Positions 11,018-21,825 of a stretch of 64,000 bases of DNA are shown piece after piece. The stretch covers positions 85,726,678-85,790,677 of the forward strand of contig NW_023602073.1 of NCBI RefSeq assembly GCF_014898055.3, read 5' to 3'. This DNA is from Talpa occidentalis (lineage: Eukaryota > Chordata > Mammalia > Eulipotyphla > Talpidae). The translations under genes were made by a program, and so were the position numbers. How positions within the stretch are numbered: position 1 is the first letter of the stretch; each line of letters opens with the position of its first letter. A model generated the notes under the pieces. It searched no databases. It was not told the origin of the DNA and saw only the letters and a program-made list of their open reading frames with translations.

Positions 11018-11735
11018 GGCATATGAAAAAATGTTTAACATCACTTGTAATCAGGGAAATGCAAATCAAAACTACAATGAGATACCATCTTAAACCGGTG
11101 AGAATGGCACATATTGAAAAAAACTAGCAACAACAAATGTTGGCAAGAATGTGGAGAAAAGGGAACTCTCCTGCACTGCTGCTGGGAGTGCAAACTTGTC
11201 CAACCACTACAGAAAGCTGTGTGGAGATTTCTCAACCTACTAAAGATAGAGCTTCCATATGATCCAGCAATTCCACTCCTAGGTATTTACCCAAATAACA
11301 CAGAAACATTAATTCCAAAGAACACCTGCACTCCTATGTTTACAGCAGCACTATTTACAATAGCTAACTTTGGAAACAACCCAAATGCCCAAAAATAGAT
11401 GACTGGATCAAGAAGATGTGATACATGTAAACAATGGAATATTACTCAGCATTCAAAAAAGATAAACTCATGCAATTTGCAGCAACATGGATGGAACTGA
11501 AAGGGATCATGCTCAGAGAAATAAGCCAGAAAGAAAAATACTGTATGGTCTCGCTCATAGCAGGAATCTAGAAAACCTAAATAAGGAACCAGGAAAAAGA
11601 ATAACTATAAGAAAGAAAAAATCAAAATCAACAACTATTAACCAGAGACACACTATGGGGGGGCAAGGAAAGGAGGGATTGGGGTCAAAATAATGGGGGT
11701 ACAATTGTATGGAGAATATAAAAATAAATAAATTA
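11018..11735 (+). mobile_element. L1, 3' segment (ORF2 C-terminus, 3' UTR, tail)
   Basis: Forward half of the same insertion. It starts at 'aacaggcatatgaaaaaatg', codes for the ORF2 C-terminal region (11114-11396, including '[15 protein letters not shown]'), passes a stop at 11396-11398 and further diverged ORF2-like and UTR sequence, and ends in an A-rich tail near 11735. Several hundred bases of ORF2 between the two halves are missing, as is usual at twin-priming junctions. Confidence 0.92.
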
Positions 11736-11736
11736 A

Positions 11737-12368
11737 AAAAATTGTTATTGGCTAACATTGGTTTGCAACACTGTATATGATTCAGGGAGACTAGGTTCAC
11801 ATGTCCTCAGATGTACAGCATCACGCCACACCCACCACCAGAGCACCCATATCTCTTTACCATAGACCAGTGGCCCCTTCCCACCTTTGTTCCCACTCCA
11901 ATTGTCCCCCTCTATTAGCCTTAATTCTGAAGTCATATTGCTAGGCTTTGTTTTGTTTTAGTTTTGTGAGCTTCTTTGTTTTATTTCTCTCTATTTCACA
12001 TGAGTGAACTCATCTGGCATTTGTCTTTTCCTCCTCTGGCTTATTTCACTTAGCAAAATCCCTTCCCATTCCATTCATATCATTGCAAATGGCAAGAGTT
12101 CATCTTTTTTCTTTATAGCTGAGTAGTATTCCATCTTTCATATGTAGCACATTTTCTTAATCCACTATCTATTATTTGGCACTTGGATTGTTTCCATAAC
12201 TTGGCTACTGTAAATGGTACTGCAATGAACATAGGAGTGCATATATCCCTTTGAATTGGTGTTTTTGCATTATTTGGGTTGATACCTAGGAGTGGAATTG
12301 CTGGATCATATGTTAGATCTATTTTTAATATTTTGACAAGCCTCCATATTGCTTTCCATAGGGTCTGA
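11737..12368 (-). mobile_element. Older L1 fragment (3' UTR and ORF2 end)
   Basis: A second, more diverged L1 on the minus strand. It begins with the 3'-end motif 'gctaacattggtttgcaaca', continues through 'ccacacccaccacc', and reaches the ORF2 end ('cttagcaaaatcccttcc', 'gagtagtattccat', 'acctaggagtggaattgctgg'). It stops near 'catagggtctg'. The younger L1 at 10588-11735 landed in its A-rich tail, which gives the order of insertion. Confidence 0.85.
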
Positions 12369-13153
12369 ATAAGAATATTAAAAAATATATTTAAGTATCT
12401 ACTTAAAAGTAGGGAAAGTAATAATTATCATAGAAAATAATTGGAAGATACAATAATTTAAATTAATTTATATGATACCAAATAAAATAATTAAAAATAA
12501 ATAAAATGTGAACTTTCTAGTAACAAGTTCTATTCAATGGGGAAATGGTTTTCCCAGTGTGATGATGAGAACATAGTTTTCCTCAGACATTTGGACAGAA
12601 ATTGATGAAGTATTAAAGTACATGGCAGGAAAGAAAGGCTAGACAGAAGAACCCTTGGGTGAATAATCTTTTATGTTTTTTCCATCTGTTTTATGCTGTT
12701 CACATTTGTACTTCTCTATATAAAGTCTTTCAACCACCGGAGGTCTCTATTTCTCTCTACAATTTTAGTAATATGAGTGTATGCCATTACTTATAAAAAA
12801 AACATTCCCCTAAAAACCATTGGTTTTGAATGATGGAAGCTGCTATACTACATTTCTGCTTTTAATAGCTAAAAAATGTTGTGGCTTCTTTATGTTCCAG
12901 TCATAACTTAGTTTAAGCAGGACAAGTGGCCATTATTCTAGTGTGTGTGAGACTAGATGAATATCCACATTCAAGAATATTCAGGTAACCTTATCTTCAG
13001 AATGGTGACAAAGCATTGACTCTAATGTGTGAATTGAGTGCGACGTTCCTGATTTTTACAAGAGGAAAAACATGTATTTGTCTTCAAAATAAACTGGGTA
13101 TAAAATTCTTTTTCAAAAAATAAATATTTGAAGGAATTAAGAGACCATTTGCT
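12369..13153. other. Unique sequence, no gene recognised
   Basis: AT-rich sequence between L1 copies with no recognised element. The frame at 13022-13285 (minus) runs into the L1 tail and is not a gene. Confidence 0.5.
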
Positions 13154-13168
13154 TACAAGTTTTTTAAA

Positions 13169-13899
13169 GTTTTTTTTTATTTTAATATTTATCATTTTTT
13201 TACATTTTTTTGACAATATTTGCTTCCCCCACCCCCTCAGGCTGAGTCCCCATAGAATTTTCTTCCCCAAGGCACCGGGCACCACACCACAGTCCCTTGT
13301 GCTTCTCCCTCCCTCCCTCTCATCCTTCTCCCTCTTCCTACCCTGCAGTATGTCTCTGGCTTATAATTGTCTGTTTTTGCTTTGTTGTGTTTTGTACTGT
13401 TATTATTATTTTTTTTTACACTGATGTCTTATTTGGTTCCCCTATATTCCTGTTACAAGTGAAACCATGTGATATTTTTCTTTTTCCTTCTGCTCATTTC
13501 GCTGAGTATAATTCCTTCTAGCTCCATCCACATTGCTGCAAATGGCATGAGTTTATCTTTTTTGATTGCTGAATAATATTCCATTGTGTATATATACCAC
13601 ATCTTCTTGATCCAGTCATCTATTTTTGGGCATTTGGGTTGCTTCCAGGTTTTACCTATTGTAAATAATGCTGCAATAAACATAGGCGTATAGGTGGTCT
13701 TCTGAATCACTGTTTTTGTGTCCTTTGGGTAGATCCCTAGTAGTGGAATTGCCGGATCATATGGTAGCTCCATTTTTAGTAGACTGAGGAACCTCCGGAC
13801 AGTTTCCACAGTGGTTGGACCAGTTTGCACTCCCACCAGCAATGTAGGAGAGTTCCTTTTTCACTGCATCCTCGCCAACATTTGTTGTTGCTTGTTTCC
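13169..13899 (-). mobile_element. 5'-truncated L1 (3' UTR and ORF2 C-terminus)
   Basis: Same L1 type as 3903-4664. The frame at 13842-13453 contains 'LLGIYPKDTKTVIQKTTY' and 'WIKKMWYIYTMEYYSAIKKD'. Imperfect flanking repeats ('tacaagttttttaaa' at 13154-13168, 'tacgagttatttttaaa' near 13900) look like a decayed duplication. ORF1 and most of ORF2 are missing. Plus-strand frames at 13128 and 13297 are antisense shadows. Confidence 0.92.
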
Positions 13900-14059
13900 T
13901 ACGAGTTATTTTTAAATATATTTCAGATCAATAAAAATTCAAATTGAAACTCTATGTAAGAATTGAAATATTGAAAATCTTTCTATGAGCAATGTCTCAT
14001 AATCACAGGAATTGTTGTTGAAGATTCATTTCAATGTAAAGATTATTTACATTATTTAC

Positions 14060-14460
14060 AGATTTCTTTTATATGTAAGGCAGTACTCCTATATAGGGTA
14101 CTGCTATATAGGGTACATAGGTAGAGAAGAAATTGTCTGTTTTGATGAATTTCTAATAGAATAAGACAAAAATAATGTATGACTTAGCAAAAATCAGGAG
14201 CTATGGAGTCTCAAAAGTGGAAGAAATCACATCTATTCCAAGAATTTCAGAAAAAATGTGATTTTGCCATTGAGTTGGGTGGGAATTTTGATGGACAGTA
14301 ATTTGGAGAGCTAGGACAGGGCAAGTAGAGGATAGATCTGGGGAATAGCAGAGGTGGTACAGGTTGATTGAAAGACAATGTATGTGACTTGCAATGATGT
14401 GATCAGGATTTTAAACATTAGCCTGAGATTTTTGAATCTAGAGGAACAAAGGAAAGAATA
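14060..14460 (-). mobile_element. Possible L2-like fossil
   Basis: Stretches such as 'ggacagggcaagtagaggatag' and 'gggaatagcagaggtgg' resemble the antisense middle of L2 or a similar old repeat. Similarity is weak and ordering uncertain; an old LTR internal region could look alike. Confidence 0.35.
14086..14115. repeat. 15-bp tandem duplication
   Basis: 'ctcctatatagggta' is followed at once by 'ctgctatatagggta', two 15-bp units with one difference. Confidence 0.9.
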
Positions 14461-15932
14461 AATTTTGCAATTTAAATGTCTCTTACAAGCTCCGTGCTAC
14501 TTACTTTCTTCTCACCATTTTTCGTCATTATTGCCATTAAATGGGTGAAGATGCTGAGACATAGAAAAATAAAGGTGCTTACTTAAGGTGAAAATTTTGT
14601 GAAAATTAGATATACATACCACATTTAATCAAATCTAACATGCTATACCATTATTTTTATGTGCCAGTAAGAGAAAAAATTTAAACTAGAACACACTATT
14701 GATTATTATAGACATCGTGGCTTTAGAGCTGTTAGTGATTTTATTTAAAGAATATGCCTTTGAATTGTGGAAAAATATTATTTTTAAAGAGCCAGGAGAA
14801 AGAAGAGTAAACCATAAACAAATAACAATAAGAAGAGACCTTTGTATAGTATCTTACACTTAACAAGGTATTTTCACATCATTTCACTTGAGCTTCACAA
14901 AGCTCTAATTCTATTATTGCTTCAATTTGAAAATATAAAAATGATGTAGAATAGAATGTCTTGTGTGTTCTAATTTTTAAGAAAACTGCATATTAGACAT
15001 ATTTTCATTTGTAAAAATTATACTATATAATATTTTACATATGTGTTTTATATAGACAAAAAGTATCAAAAGATAGCAAGTGTATATAATAGCTTTGATT
15101 GGGATGAGAGTTGGAAAGAGAACAAGAATTTTATTTTATATGATTTCATATTGCTTGAGATTTTTGTAATAAGGATGTATTATTTAAAAACCAATGCAGA
15201 GTTTTCAAAATGAAAGAAATTCTGTAATTTTACTCAGGTTATATTTAAGGTAAAAGGGAGACTTGAGAACTCAGGCCTGAAGAATCAGTTTTGCTTCACT
15301 CTCCTTACTGGCCTGCAGACATTGAGGGAGGCAGCAACAGCTATTTTCTTTCAATAGAACATGGGAAAGGAGGCAGGGAAAGCAATTTCATTGAAAATTC
15401 ATCTTTAAAAGGGAATTGACCCTTGGGGAATGATGTTGGATGATCTGCTGGATCCTACTGTTTAATAGGTATGGAATTTTCAGTTTGGGAAGATGAAAAA
15501 GTTCTGGAGATGGATGGTGGTCATGGCTGCACAGCAAGAATGTCCCTAATGCCACTGAACTACACATATAAAAATAGTTAAAATGGAAAGTTTTGTTATG
15601 TATATTTTACCACAATCAAAAAATAAGTTAAAAATGTAAAATTGCACATGAAATAAATCAATATGGTTCTAAGGGCAACTTTGAAGGAGAAAGTCAGTAT
15701 ATAGGCCTCCATCATATGGAAGCTGCATATGGCGAGGCATGTTGGCAAGGAGAAATTATTCTAGCTATACAGCCCAATTTATAGTTATGAATATTCACTG
15801 TGTGTTTGTGAAAGCTAAAGAAAGCAAGACTTCATTTTGGCTGTCTTAGCAAGGTGTCATGTTCAAAAGATATACCACTTAGAGTTCTCAAAAATCTTTG
15901 AAAAACTATTTACTTTAAAAATTTAAAAAAAT
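14461..15932. other. Mostly unique, with MIR-like patch
   Basis: Around 14830-14960 the order 'tatcttacacttaacaagg', 'ttcacatcatttcactt' and 'cttcacaaagctc' resembles an antisense MIR-type SINE. The rest is AT-rich with no recognised repeat, gene or RNA. Confidence 0.45.
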
Positions 15933-16280
15933 ATATTAGGTATATAACATTTTGTAAATTTAAGGTTTGCATATATTAACTTGATGCATATATATATATA
16001 TGTATATATAGTATTATGATTGACATCATAGTAATAATTAACTCCCCTATCATGTTACTTACCATTTCTTTTCAGGATTGGTATCATTAAGCTCTAGTTT
16101 CTCAGCAAATTTGATAACTAATATAATTGTGTCCATATTTACTATAGGTGCATTAGACCTCAGGGTTTATTGACTACTCATTGCAACTTTGTACCCTTAA
16201 ACATCTGTGCAGTTCCCCTACCCCCACCCTCTGATAAACACCGTTTTACTCTCTGTTTCTATGGGTCTGCCTTGAAAAAT
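15933..16280 (-). mobile_element. Old L1M-type 3' UTR fragment
   Basis: Matches in order the antisense 3' region of old mammalian L1: 'gttacttaccatttctttt', 'cattagacctcagggtttattg', 'actttgtaccctt', 'cccctacccccaccct', 'gataaacaccgttttactct' and 'gtttctatgggtctgcct'. It also contains a short (TA)n run at about 15990-16010. Ancient and non-coding. Confidence 0.8.
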
Positions 16281-16954
16281 TATTTCAAGGTGTGTTAAGG
16301 CCTAGTGAAGAGATTTTAAAGGTGAGTTCCATTTGTAGTATTTAGAAAACTATCTTACAATAGTTTCTCCATTCATCTCACAATATTTCAAGCATTACTG
16401 TTTGACAGGTACTTTCCACACATTCATGTCCCACAATGATGTATCAAAATTCTTTAGTATTCACTCTCCACACTCTGTCCATAATAGCTTTTTTTTTTTT
16501 TCAGCTCCTTCTATCTTTCTGGTTTATCTCCAACTAGAGTGGTTACTCATCAGCCACCACACACCAAAAGCTAGGGGAGCATATACTGATATGTCCTTGG
16601 AAGGGAAATGTCCTTGGAAGGAAGATACTCCAAGGACTTCCATAATCAGACTATAACCTGTGTCCCATGCAACCCAATGTCTGTGTCATTTCACTGTCAA
16701 AGAAATGGCAGTCTGACTGTAGAAGCCAACACAAATACAGTTGATCGTAAAGTGGTTAGTGCAGAGGTTTTCTGCAGCACTTTATGTAGAAAGCTTCCTA
16801 AAAACATTTCTATATCTCTCTCCCCGAAGTATCTCATTTGAGTCATTAGGAATCTCTAACTAGGCGAATTCATTAGATCACCATTAGGGGCAATGTGAGG
16901 GTGTGTGAGAGTATTTGGTGCTGTCCCCGATTGAGGCTTCATCCATAGCTTTCT
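16281..16954. other. Unique sequence, no gene recognised
   Basis: Two short plus-strand frames (16402-16656 and 16608-16841) overlap. A T run at about 16490-16502 has no element body next to it. The only structured item is the tandem/hairpin at 16591-16637. Confidence 0.5.
16591..16637. repeat. Tandem 17-mer with inverted 9-mer
   Basis: 'atgtccttggaaggga' at 16591 is repeated with one change at 16608. The reverse complement 'tccaaggac' of 'gtccttgga' follows at 16629-16637, so 16610-16618 and 16629-16637 form a perfect 9-bp stem with a 10-base loop. Confidence 0.9.
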
Positions 16955-17095
16955 TCAGTCATTCAGTCAGCAAGTGTTCATTAGTTCCTTCTGGGCACTG
17001 GACATCAGGACAGGGACTAAGCACACTGAAGTGAATATGACACCTTCAGGCTATCAGGAAAGTAAATATCAAACATTAAAATTGTGGTGCATGTT
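16955..17095 (-). mobile_element. L2 3'-end fossil
   Basis: Antisense L2 terminus: 'cattcagtcagcaagtgttcatt', 'gggcactggacatcag', 'gaagtgaatatgac' and 'atcaggaaagtaaatatcaaa' follow the consensus order of the L2 tail. Confidence 0.7.
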
Positions 17096-17104
17096 ACAAT
17101 AATA

Positions 17105-17160
17105 TCTTACATATACTGAAAGATAAATTTTTGGTAGATATTGTGCTAAAAGCTGTACAC
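17105..17160 (-). mobile_element. MIR fossil, part 1 (split by SINE)
   Basis: 'ttggtagatattgtgctaaaagctgtacac' aligns with the antisense MIR segment around 'gttctaagcgctttacac'. It continues after the SINE with 'catgaaacaaatgtgataaatactattattatc'. Confidence 0.65.
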
Positions 17161-17176
17161 AGAATCTTCATTTATT

Positions 17177-17455
17177 TTTAAAATTTTTTAAAAGATTTAT
17201 TTATTTTATTTATACAAGAGGTAGGGTACAAGCCAGAGGCACGGGAGGGTGAGAGGATTCACCAGAGACAGAGCAGAGAGCAGAACAGGCAGACGGACCG
17301 AAAACACTGCTGAGGGGAGCAGCAGGTGAGACAGGAGAGGTCTGCCATGCCATGTGGGTATCTCCCTGGCCGGCCAGGGATTGAACCTGTGCTGCAGAGG
17401 CTGCGGATAGTTTCACAGCTCTGTGCTCAGCCCGCTGCATCACTGGGGAGGTCCT
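17177..17455 (-). mobile_element. tRNA-derived T+ SINE, older subfamily
   Basis: Minus-strand copy with tail 'aagatttatttatttta', body and a degraded head ending 'ggggaggtcct'. A perfect 16-bp duplication, 'agaatcttcatttatt', flanks it at 17161-17176 and 17456-17471. It interrupts a MIR. The frame at 17210-17488 is SINE-derived. Confidence 0.95.
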
Positions 17456-17471
17456 AGAATCTTCATTTATT

Positions 17472-17640
17472 ATCTGACATATATTCATGAAACAAATGTG
17501 ATAAATACTATTATTATCTCCAATCTACAAGTGGAAAAACTGGGTATTATGCTTTACTTCTCACATTTAAATGCTGGTGGAAGCAGGATTTAAAGCTAAG
17601 TTCACTTCTGTCCTAGAGTTTTCAGCCAAAGTGAACTGTT
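17472..17640 (-). mobile_element. MIR fossil, part 2
   Basis: Continues the MIR: 'aatactattattatctccaat', 'caagtggaaaaactgggta' and 'gcaggatttaaagctaag' correspond to antisense MIR core and head. Joined across the SINE, the two parts make one element. Confidence 0.75.
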
Positions 17641-18014
17641 GATTTCCAGGAGTGAGGAGACAGGGAATAAAAATTGATTTCATCATGAAAAGGAACTGAA
17701 AAGATTCTGTTACTACCATTCTGAAGTTGGCTGACCACAGGGCATCAAGATGGCTGACTGCAGGGAATCAAGAGAACTGCATGTATAGAGGAAGACTCTT
17801 TGGGCTGGATACTACAGCATTCAGCTGAAGGTCTATCAGAAGCTATAAAACAAAAGACAGTTTGGCACATGGTCTGAGAGAAAAAGGCATGGTCTTAAGT
17901 GAGGGGAGACCTAGTCCTGGGAGAGACCCTGTGGCCAATATATGAATGGACACTTATGGGGGATTCTCAGCTTCTCTCTGAGATGCAATAAACTTTGTAA
18001 AGCATATAGTCAGT
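17641..18014. other. Unique sequence with a 23-bp tandem duplication
   Basis: At 17729-17774 'ggctgaccacagggcatcaag' is followed after 23 bases by 'ggctgactgcagggaatcaag', an imperfect two-unit tandem. No gene or repeat family recognised. Confidence 0.6.
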
Positions 18015-18185
18015 AGCATTAGCTCTGGTCTCAAACAGACCTAGGGGAAGAGTTACAATTCACTGGCTTTGTGTCTTTGGGTAAGTACTGAACTTTTCTG
18101 TACCTTTGTTTATTATATATAGATTAGTAATACTAGGTTTAAAATGAATATGTGTGGTGTAGTTGTAAAGATTATATTCTGTGCA
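18015..18185 (+). mobile_element. MIR SINE fossil
   Basis: Sense MIR: 'ggcttgtgtctttgggtaag'-like text (here 'tggctttgtgtctttgggtaa'), then 'actgaacttttctgtacctt', as in 'tgtgaccttgggcaagttacttaacctctctgtgcc'. Ends approximate. Confidence 0.7.
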
Positions 18186-18474
18186 AAAACTGCTTCATCC
18201 AGTAATAGGTCAAAAATATACGCTATATATTTGTAGGTCATTTGAGGATTAAATGCTTGCTATACTGTTTTCTATTACCAAATTACTTTCTAGAGCTTGT
18301 TTTTGATAATGTACATAAATAGATTCACATTCTCTGTGCAATGTGTTTTTGGCATACTGGATGGGGCATTTTATTATTCTTTTTATTAATTCTTTTACTA
18401 ATTTTATTATTCTCTTATTATTATTAATTTTATTATTCGATTATTCTTTTTATGAATACCTAGCACTAAGATTT

Positions 18475-18685
18475 GTTTATAGAGCATTTACCATGTCAGT
18501 CAGTATGCTAGAGAGTTTGCATATACCATGGCATTTTATTGTAATGGCAACTCTGTAAGGTGCTATTATTAATCCTATTTTTGAGATAAGGATATTAAGT
18601 TTCTGGGATCTTTTAAGTGACTTACCCAAGGCCACATACTATTATAGTTGATTTTGGTGCCAGATATTGTACTCAGGTATGCCTT
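18475..18685 (-). mobile_element. MIR SINE fossil
   Basis: Antisense MIR in order: 'agagcatttaccatgtcag', 'gtaatggcaactctgtaagg', 'tgctattattaatcctatttt', 'gtgacttacccaaggccaca' and 'gtgccagatattgtactcagg'. Well recognisable despite age. Confidence 0.85.
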
Positions 18686-19399
18686 CTATATTTGGAAGGA
18701 GGTATTGTCAAGGAGGTGAGCTAGTCTCTAGGGTGGGCTGTTTAGCAGTCAGAGTCTTCTCCCTGTAGACATGCAGCCTCTTTCTGACCCCTGTTTGCCA
18801 GTCTTTCTTGGATATGTGTCTAGGTCACTGCAGTGGAATGGGATCACCCACATGCAAGAGGTAGTAGGAGATAGGTCCACTCCAGGAGGACAGGAGCGGG
18901 GGCTTATAATGTGTGTGAAGCATTTCATGCTCAATGGCTCATCTAAAATCTGTAATAATACCCATGGGCCTCTGAAGTAGAGTACTAGGAAAGGCTGGGT
19001 GTCCAGGGAGTGGCAAGGCTAGGGGCAATTCAAAGCTTTCCATGTAGTAAAAGCATCCAGCCACTCAGGCTCCGTTTCTTTCTGGAAAGGTTTCTTTCTT
19101 TTTTCTTTGGATACTCTATCTGACTGGGATTATCACATTTTGATTTTCTTGGAATGCCTCAGAGCTCAGTGGAAAATGGAAAGCTGGTGTGAATGTTCTT
19201 TCTCTTCTCAGGGATTTGGAATCTTATTCCTGTATGGTTTTAGCTTTCCATGATTTGTTTTTAAATGTTGTGGTCTACATGGAGCAGAGGAATGTGTAAT
19301 GCTATCATTTTGCTTTCCTGGGATTTCCTTCAGAGCTGTTTTTGTTTGTAACTTTTAACTTACTCTATTTTAAAAAATATGGGGGTGGCTTTCAATATG
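18686..19399. other. Unique sequence, no gene recognised
   Basis: Opposing frames at 18749-18934 (minus) and 18771-18980 (plus) overlap; neither resembles a known protein. No repeat identified. Confidence 0.5.
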
Positions 19400-19430
19400 A
19401 AATATATATATATATATATATATGTATATA
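19400..19430. repeat. (TA)n microsatellite
   Basis: About a dozen TA units, ending in 'tgtatatag'. Confidence 0.9.
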
Positions 19431-19844
19431 GTGCAGTACACTTATAAACCAAAATTCAACTATAGATCCGAAGTTAAGTGGAGGGTGATAGATAGCTGTA
19501 GCGATTATCTGGTAATATGTAAGTTATTACATTTGAGATTTAAACTTAGCTTTCAGCTTCTTGGAAAACAAGGTAAGAGTAAGTAACATGATGGATTTTA
19601 CAGTCTTTTTGAACTGCAAAAAGGAAGTATAGAAGTAACTCTTATAAAAGATAATCTTCCTCCACCAAAATTCTAGAAGAAATATGTAAGTTTATATGTT
19701 TTAGATATATGTAAGGGTATATAGCTAATTCATTTGCCTATTTTTTTAGTGGTGTATATATATACAGATCTGCAAATATGAACATTTGTTCATTAGTCCC
19801 TGTGTACACAAGTGCACACATGCATGCATGCCTATATACATATT

Positions 19845-20335
19845 GTGAGAGGTAGACTAATGGCCACACAATAGTGTCCACATCTTATTTCTTGGAATTT
19901 GTAAAAATATTAGATGAGGGCATTTGAGTTGCCGACAGAATTAAGGTTGCTAATCATCTGACTTTAGAATAGGGAGATTATCATGTAATCACAAGGATCC
20001 TTACAAGTGGAAGGGGATGGCAGGAGAGAAGGTCAGAAGGATGCAATGTGAGGACTCAATCTACTTGTGGTCTTGAACAGGGAGGAAGAAGACCATGATC
20101 CAAGGAATGTAGGTAGTCTTTAGAAACTGGAAAAGGCAAGGAATGAATTTTCCTCTAGAGCTTCCCAAAGGAGCATAGCCCTGCCAATACTTTTATTTTA
20201 ATATGACCCTTGAGGCTCATATTAGACTTCTGATCTACATAACTGACCTAAACAACTGAAAGATATAAATTTGTTTGAAAACCAAAATTTGTGGTAATTT
20301 GTTATAGCAGCAATGGAAACTAATACACACTGAAA
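19845..20335 (+). mobile_element. ERVL-MaLR LTR (MLT1-type)
   Basis: Solo LTR in sense orientation. Recognisable pieces in order: 'tgtgagaggtagactaatgg' start, 'gtccacatctta', 'aaggatccttacaagtgg', 'gagaaggtcagaagga', 'catagccctgccaatac', 'gacttctgatctaca', 'aatttgtggtaatttgttatag' and the end 'ggaaactaatacac'. These match the MLT1/MST LTR layout with its terminal 'gtggtattttgttatagcag'. No internal coding region is attached, so it is a solo LTR or the only remaining end. Confidence 0.8.
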
Positions 20336-20515
20336 AATGAAATAGGGAGCAGAGCAGGAAAAGAGAGTAGAGAAGAAAGAGAAAAGGGATCAGTAAAGAT
20401 ATTTCTATAGGGAATTGTATACTGAGGTCTAGGTACCTTGACCAAAAAATAAAACTAGTTTTCAGCTTATAAATACTATAAATTTCTTGACTGTTAAATA
20501 TATAATAGGATTTTT

Positions 20516-20830
20516 TTTTTTTAAAGAGGCATGTTTATTTATTTATTTATTTATTTATTTGTTTGTTTGTTTGTTCTGTTTACACATGCACTGGGTACAG
20601 TCAGAAGCGCGGGAGGGTGAGAGAATTCACCAGAGCCAGAGCGGGGAGCAGAGCAGGCAGAAGGACCGAAGTACACTGCTGAGGGGAGCAGCGGGCAGCA
20701 GGAGAGGTCTGCGTGCCATGTGGGACCCTCCTCTGGTGGCCGGGGAGCAGCCGGGGATCGAACCGGCGCTGCAGAAGCCGCGGGCAGCTTCGCAACCCAG
20801 CGCTCAACCGCTGCGCCACCGGGGAGGCCC
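20516..20830 (-). mobile_element. tRNA-derived T+ SINE, GC-rich subfamily, 'ATGCCTCT' tail
   Basis: Full-length minus-strand copy with intact A box and B box ('ggttcgatccc' on the minus strand). Its tail, read on the minus strand, is AAAC repeats, AAAT repeats, then 'aaacatgcctcttt' and a long A run. That extra 3' segment is shared with the copy at 58769 and absent from the others. A 15-bp duplication, 'tataataggattttt', lies at 20501-20515 and 20831-20845. Frames at 20487 and 20601 are SINE translations. Confidence 0.96.
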
Positions 20831-21089
20831 TATAATAGGATTTTTAATTCTATAAAATTAAACTCATAATAGAATTGTTGACTTTATTGCCTCTTCAAAA
20901 CTTGTAGCAATAATATTCTGAAACAACTTCTACTATGTTCTGAAAGCAGATTTGGAACCATCTCTCATTTACTGATGATATGTGGAAGTATCTACATCTG
21001 AAATTAAACAAATTTCAGGTATTCTTTCTTTTGAAAATTGGCCTTTTTAGCAGTGTGCCAAAACAATTAGCAAACCTTTACCAGTATAC

Positions 21090-21825
21090 CATTTGTTTCA
21101 TAGACGTACCTATCTCAGTAAGTGGTATGTACCCGGTTGCTAAAAACCTGTGAGTCATTTTTTAATTCTGTCTTTCCCTTATTAGTTATTTGGTCTATCA
21201 CCATGCCTCCAAATCCATATTTTTTCTCTCTACATTACTGCTTTTGTCTAAGCTACCAGTACATCTTGCCTGGACCATTGCAATGGGATGTGTTTTTCCC
21301 CTTCCATCTTTCAAAATGGATCATAACATGTCATTACAAGTGTAAAAATCCTCCACAACTCTTAGAATAAAACCTTAGTTAAGTGCCTTAACTCAAGTTT
21401 ATAATAACCTCCCTTCCATGCCTCAGCTTAACTTTTTGGGTTCATCTTGTGTTCTTGCCAGCTCTTTATGTGCTGACACATTTGTCTTTCTGTTCCTCAA
21501 TTCACAAAGCTCATTTCTGACTGTCTTTGCCATTGCAATTCTTTTTATCTCAAATGTCTTGCTCCCTTCCCTCTGTTTTGTGCATAACTGCTTTCCTCCG
21601 ATATTTAACTTAAATGTTATTTAACTTACATGATATTCTGATTTAACTTAAATGTTACCACCTTAGATTTTTCCTGGCCACCCAATATAATATAGTCTTT
21701 AACATTCCTATAAAATCACCCTGTATCATTTTCATCTTTGCACCTCTTCTACCTGCTATTTCCTTATTCATTTTTAGTGCCTGGCACATAGTAGACTTTT
21801 AATAATTGCTTGTTGAAAGAATGAA
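21090..21825 (+). mobile_element. L2 LINE fossil (3' end of ORF and 3' UTR)
   Basis: Long sense L2: 'cctggaccattgcaatgggat', 'tctttcaaaatggatcataacatgtca', 'cttagaataaaaccttagtt', 'tctttctgttcctcaattcac', 'tttaacttaaatgttaccacc', 'cctggccacccaat', ending 'agtgcctggcacatagtag' and 'ttgttgaaagaatgaatt'. The order follows the L2 consensus across about 0.7 kb. Reading frames at 21122 and 21418 are remnants or shadows of the L2 ORF; it is not functional. Confidence 0.9.

Noticed and set aside
10645..11022. 125-codon minus-strand frame with reverse-transcriptase motifs as a host gene
   Set aside because: It is a piece of L1 ORF2 whose first residues come from an inversion junction, and it has no promoter or complete domain.
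19845..20335. Complete endogenous retrovirus
   Set aside because: Only an LTR is seen; no gag, pol or second LTR lies next to it.
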